DNA of 64,000 nt from Pyrus communis (Eukaryota > Streptophyta > Magnoliopsida > Rosales > Rosaceae): positions 12,555,375-12,619,374 of the forward strand of contig NC_084805.1 of the NCBI RefSeq assembly GCF_963583255.1, read 5' to 3'. Position 1 is the stretch's first letter. Every line of letters starts with the position of its first letter. The translations under genes were made by a program, and so were the position numbers. The notes under the pieces are model-generated. The model made no database searches, was not told the origin of the DNA, and saw only the letters and a program-made list of their open reading frames with translations. Shown here piece after piece: positions 60,101-64,000 of this stretch.

Positions 60101-60904
60101 ATAGATATTTCACACTATCAATAAAAATAATTCGGGACGGGTTGTCACACTACATATTCATACTAAGGCTCATGGCCTGGCCCTAGCAAAAGAAAGTTAG
60201 TTATGAATAATCATAAAACAAAATGAATTTTATTGAAATAGAAAAATGATAGAAAACACCTTGAAATAAACTTGAATCATCAAAAGCTCTCTACGTCAAG
60301 TTATCCAAAATAGTGCATTGTGAACCCTAATGGCTAAATAGCATAATTTATCATACTAGAGAATAAAATCCTTCCTAGAAAAGGTCTTCTAAAAACTAGG
60401 AAATATAATAGAATAAGATATCTAGGAAATATATTTCTAATCAATGATGAGAAATTTGCCCAGCCACAAAACAGCCACGTTTATGGACCTTTAGGACACC
60501 AAAACAAGCCCAAAACGACTTGACTTAAAGCTTGAGATGTCCTCAACATTATCTCCAAAAGACCTCGAACCCCAAAGACACCATCTTCGACACCAAAAAA
60601 CCCCAATAAGCCCAAAACATCACTTTGATAGCACTGCGCACCGGTCTTTTATTTCATCGCCATAAATTATCCGCCTGGTAGAAAAATCTGAAACTTTGGC
60701 ATGATCAAGTTGAGAGAATCAGAACACCCTCCACTTAGAATAACTCCAAAATTCATCCATTTGATCATTTTTTTGCTCAAGGGGAAGTCCAATGTCCTAG
60801 ATTGAGAATAATATAACAAAGTAACAAAATTCTCACAAAATAATCAATAAATTAATACTAAGATTAGAGTAAAATGTATTGTATAATATCGACTCATCAG
60901 GAGA
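57127..60904 (-). repeat. Outer solo LTR, split by a later insertion
   Basis: The left end TGATATGATTTTTACC (57132) and right end CGACTCATCA (60899) give TG...CA, and the flanks GAAGA (57127-57131) and GGAGA (60900-60904) differ by one base. On the minus strand the start TGATGAGTCGATATTATACA resembles plant LTR openings. Without the inserted element (57842-60149) and one target copy, the LTR is about 1.45 kb. No coding capacity. Confidence 0.6.
57837..60154. repeat. Inner element, probable solo LTR of 2.3 kb with 5-bp target duplication
   Basis: The element (57842-60149) starts TGACACATCCCGACC and ends GGGACGGGTTGTCACA, with CTACA directly on both sides (57837-57841, 60150-60154). TG...CA ends and a 5-bp duplication fit an LTR. 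The ends are also partly inverted copies of each other (TGACACATCCCG against TGTGACAACCCG). No ORF of note. Four imperfect repeats of a phrase with GGAGTCACC...GTGACCTGTACGGT lie at 58390-58650. Confidence 0.75.
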
Positions 60905-63240
60905 CAAGGCATCAATAGGAGGGTGGGAAAGGCACCGAAAGAGGCAGGAAAATGGAGCTTAATGAAATGTGAATATTGTTGGTGATGTGACAGAAATTGA
61001 AGCTTTAAATTAACTTGGCATAGAATGAACAATTAAGAAAGTAAGAGGGGATGAAAGCAGATTATAAAATGAGGGCTTTTCCTCAAAGTTTTGGGCCCCG
61101 TAACCTATTTGATTGAGCTTTTAAAATATATTTTTTACAAAATCCGTTGCCCAAAATTTTGAGTTTGAGCACTAGTTAATACCTTACAATATGGTATTAA
61201 CGATGTACTAACATGATATTAACAAAGAGAAACTAATAAAAAAATGTTTAAAAAAAAAAGTAATGTTAGAGAGACTATATGTATAGAAAAAAATTACAAA
61301 CTAAATAATGTCTCACCAGTAGAAATGAACACGTTTATCAACGCTTAAGTAATAATTCAAACATCAACTTTTCATGTCATTTAGTTTACAAAATTTAGCC
61401 TCCCTAGCATTACTCAATTTTAAATCTTTATCAAAAGTTTGCAGATGTTTTTATTTGAAGGTTATGACAAAATTAACTCGATATCACACCAACCCAAGCA
61501 AAGTAACTTATCGAGTTTCTAATTTTGCACATGACGGCAAGTCTTTGCCCGTTTAATCTCACTCTCTCTCTTTCTCGATTGATATTTTTATAAATAGCCA
61601 CTATTTCTAAATTGATATATAAAGAAAGTCATTGTTTTTACATAAGCTCAAAGGAGTTTTTAAGTTTTAGTGATTTTTACATTTTCCTTTTGAGTTGTAA
61701 ATCATTGTTAATATATATTAATTTTGAGTTGTCTGTTACTTTCTTTATTATAGTTGTAAAGGATTTCATGCTCGTCAATTCTTTGTAAGAAGCTTTAATA
61801 AAAATGACTTACGCTAAGTTGAAATTTAATTAAAAAAAAACAAAATACAATATAATAAAGACAAAAACCAAAGCTTTATGAGTAGAAAATAAGCCCACAT
61901 GCAAAGATTTTTTTTTTTTTTTTTTTTTTGCCAATACCCCTGATGGAAGCCTAACAATAAGGTCCTACAAAGTCACTTAGGACTTTATATGCAGCCTCAA
62001 CTGCGATAGACTTGTTGCAGTAAGAAAGTTGAATTTTCCCAATACGCTCTAACCTAAGTGAAAAGTTTTGTCGGGGCCACACTCCCAAGATACTGTTGTG
62101 ATGGTTTCAGAGAGCCAAACTATCTGTTGAGCAAAAACTGTACAAGAACTGTAAACAAATAATTCACTTTACATAATTTTATTTTCGTTCATTTTTTTTT
62201 AGAGGATTTTATTAATTTGAGTTGGACTCATTTTAGATTATGTGCCTATTAATTATAACTCTTCATTTTAAGAACAAAATACCCTTTGGTTCTAACATGA
62301 AATATATGAATTTTGAGGGTTGGTGTTTTTGTTTGACTTTGACTTTGTGGCTGCATTTAAGTAAAAGGCCTAAATTGCCCATGTACCTCTGTTGAGAGAT
62401 CACGCTGGTCGTAGTTCTTTGGAATGGATTTAGAATTTTTGGTGAATGAACAACCCACTAAAATATGGAAAAGAATTTGGTATTTAGATTTTGCGGTTGC
62501 ATCCAAAATGTGAAATTAGATTGCCTACGTATTTGTCTCCTGGTTCATGAGAACCTCAATACAAGCTTTGGACCTTTGGTGAAGAATTTTCACAGTAACA
62601 GAAAAGGAAACATTATTCCAAATCTAGCTCAAAAGCAGGCACAGTGCACAATTCAATTACTTTCTAACACGGAAAATGTTACAAGAATATTAAACGAGTT
62701 CTAACACTAATGACTTAGATAATGGAAACCAATACATATTTAAAACCCTTAGATCTGCTGGGGATATTTTGAATAAACTAGAACCATTTTCATACCAGAT
62801 AGCCACATCAGTTTACTCCCAGAGACAGAATCTCGCATTGAAATATCTAAGCCTAGCATCTTAAGGTATAAGATCATGGGTCTCTCTGCGAATTGCAGAT
62901 TAGTTTCGGGCTTGGATGCAAAAGAAGTATCCATAAAGTCGTATGCAATGCTTCTTAATTTAACAGGAGCTCAAAAAAGCTCTAGGCAAACTTGGCATTT
63001 AATCCTGAGTTACGAATCCACCACCAAATTGGGAAAAATATGATTTCAGATTTTGTTCTGTTCTTGTTTTTGGGTTAGGAACAAAAACTTGGAAACAAGA
63101 CACAACACATCGGGGAATCCGTAGTTGATCAACTGTAAAAATAAAAAATAAAAACCAAATAGCTAAAATATTTTCACGAGTAAACAAAATTATCAATTAT
63201 ACACATGAAAAGTCTCCAAAATCTAAAGTCTTCGAACTCA
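60905..63240. other. AT-rich intergenic with a poly(T) run
   Basis: Nothing convincing is coded here. A run of about 22 T at 61908-61929 could be the reversed A-tail of a retroposed piece lying to its right (61930-62120), which I do not recognise. Two minus-strand ORFs (62749-62934, 62999-63196) are short and without family signs. Confidence 0.4.
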
Positions 63241-63242
63241 AT

Positions 63243-63727
63243 ACTATTATTATTTTTAGAACTGAACACGGACTATTTCTAGTATTGAGCAATAACACTA
63301 CCATTATTTCCAAAACTTAACACTGGCTATTTTTAAAACTCAAAATTAATTATTTCTAGAATTGAACACTAATTAGTTTTAGAACTAAAGACTGATTATT
63401 TCTATAAGTGAATATTGGCTATTTCTTGAACTGAACACTGGTACTATATTATTTCGTAAACTGAACATTGATTTCTAGAACTGAACACGAGTACTATCAC
63501 TATTTTTGAAACTGAACAATAATACTATCATTATTTCTTAAATTGAACACTGACTATTTTTTAATCTGAACATAGTATTATCACTATTTCTTAAATTGAA
63601 CACTAGTACTATCACTATTTTTGAATTGATTACGGATTATTTCTTAAACTGAACACGGCACTATCACTATTTCTTAAACTAAACACTAGTACTATTACTA
63701 TTTTTAAACTGAACATAGATACTATCT
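63243..63727. repeat. Degenerate minisatellite, unit about 30 bp
   Basis: A phrase close to AACTGAACACTAGTACTATC followed by ACTATTTCTTA recurs more than twelve times with many substitutions and gaps. Unit length varies from about 24 to 33 bp. The array is non-coding. Confidence 0.85.
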
Positions 63728-64000
63728 CTGTGCCTTGAACTTGTTTATCTCAGAGCTTGTAACATGAAAACCGACCAACGCATCCACGCCACTTTCACCC
63801 TGGTAAGATGAAAACACGAGGAATATTAGCCTTATGCAACAACATTCCAATGAGTAAAGTGGATTGTCAGCATAACAGGCACAAAGTTGTCCACAGTAAC
63901 GGAACAAGCTTAAGTTCCTAAGGGGACTGAAAGCATCCAAGAACTTGAATAAAGCACCTAGCCTCGCTGGAATGGCAAACTGGCAAAGGATCTCATTTTC

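Noticed and set aside
62749..63196. Minus-strand ORFs with some non-random look
   Set aside because: Short, no family recognised, no splice or start support.

Overview
The window is plant nuclear DNA, almost certainly from a woody eudicot and possibly a Rosaceae species. The species is inference. The grounds are intron-rich plant genes, nested LTR retrotransposons, plant-type DNA transposons and a short nuclear copy of plastid DNA. Most of the window is transposon-derived. Only two host genes look intact: a 12-exon vacuolar sorting receptor gene (30213-35886, minus strand) and a single-exon gene for a small conserved plant protein (55850-56146, plus strand).

Region 1 (1-18000) is a nest of two LTR elements. 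A Copia element (LTRs 1-1081 and 6428-8235, with primer site and polypurine tract) sits inside the 5' LTR of an older Gypsy-like element. That older element ends with its 3' LTR at 16963-17997. Its inside holds a decayed gag-protease frame (plus strand) and then, on the opposite strand, an intron-bearing plant mobile domain (PMD) gene, with no reverse transcriptase or integrase recognised.

Region 2 (18000-29500) holds MITEs, including one with long inverted repeats and a perfect 9-bp target duplication, an unassigned 20.3-22.9 kb stretch, and a 4.5-kb PIF/Harbinger transposon. The Harbinger nuclease has lost its first catalytic aspartate and carries a stop codon.

Region 3 (30000-41100) holds the vacuolar sorting receptor gene, with a LINE piece in its fourth intron, and a DUF936-family pseudogene with several lesions.

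Region 4 (42200-55230) is a transposon graveyard: SINE copies, a Mutator-like transposase relic, an L1-type LINE with RT and RNase H, a CACTA transposase relic, a second LTR element with an antisense PMD relic, a tiny chimeric plastid insert, a fold-back MITE and a solo LTR with a clean 5-bp target duplication.

Region 5 (55250-64000) holds the small-protein gene, an ORF with an EAR-like motif, a solo LTR nested in another solo LTR, and a degenerate minisatellite.

The strongest unusual signal is that two different LTR elements each carry a PMD gene in antisense, next to the 3' LTR. In the better preserved copy the antisense introns are kept. This looks like a recurrent cargo arrangement. No CRISPR array or bacterial-type operon is present.
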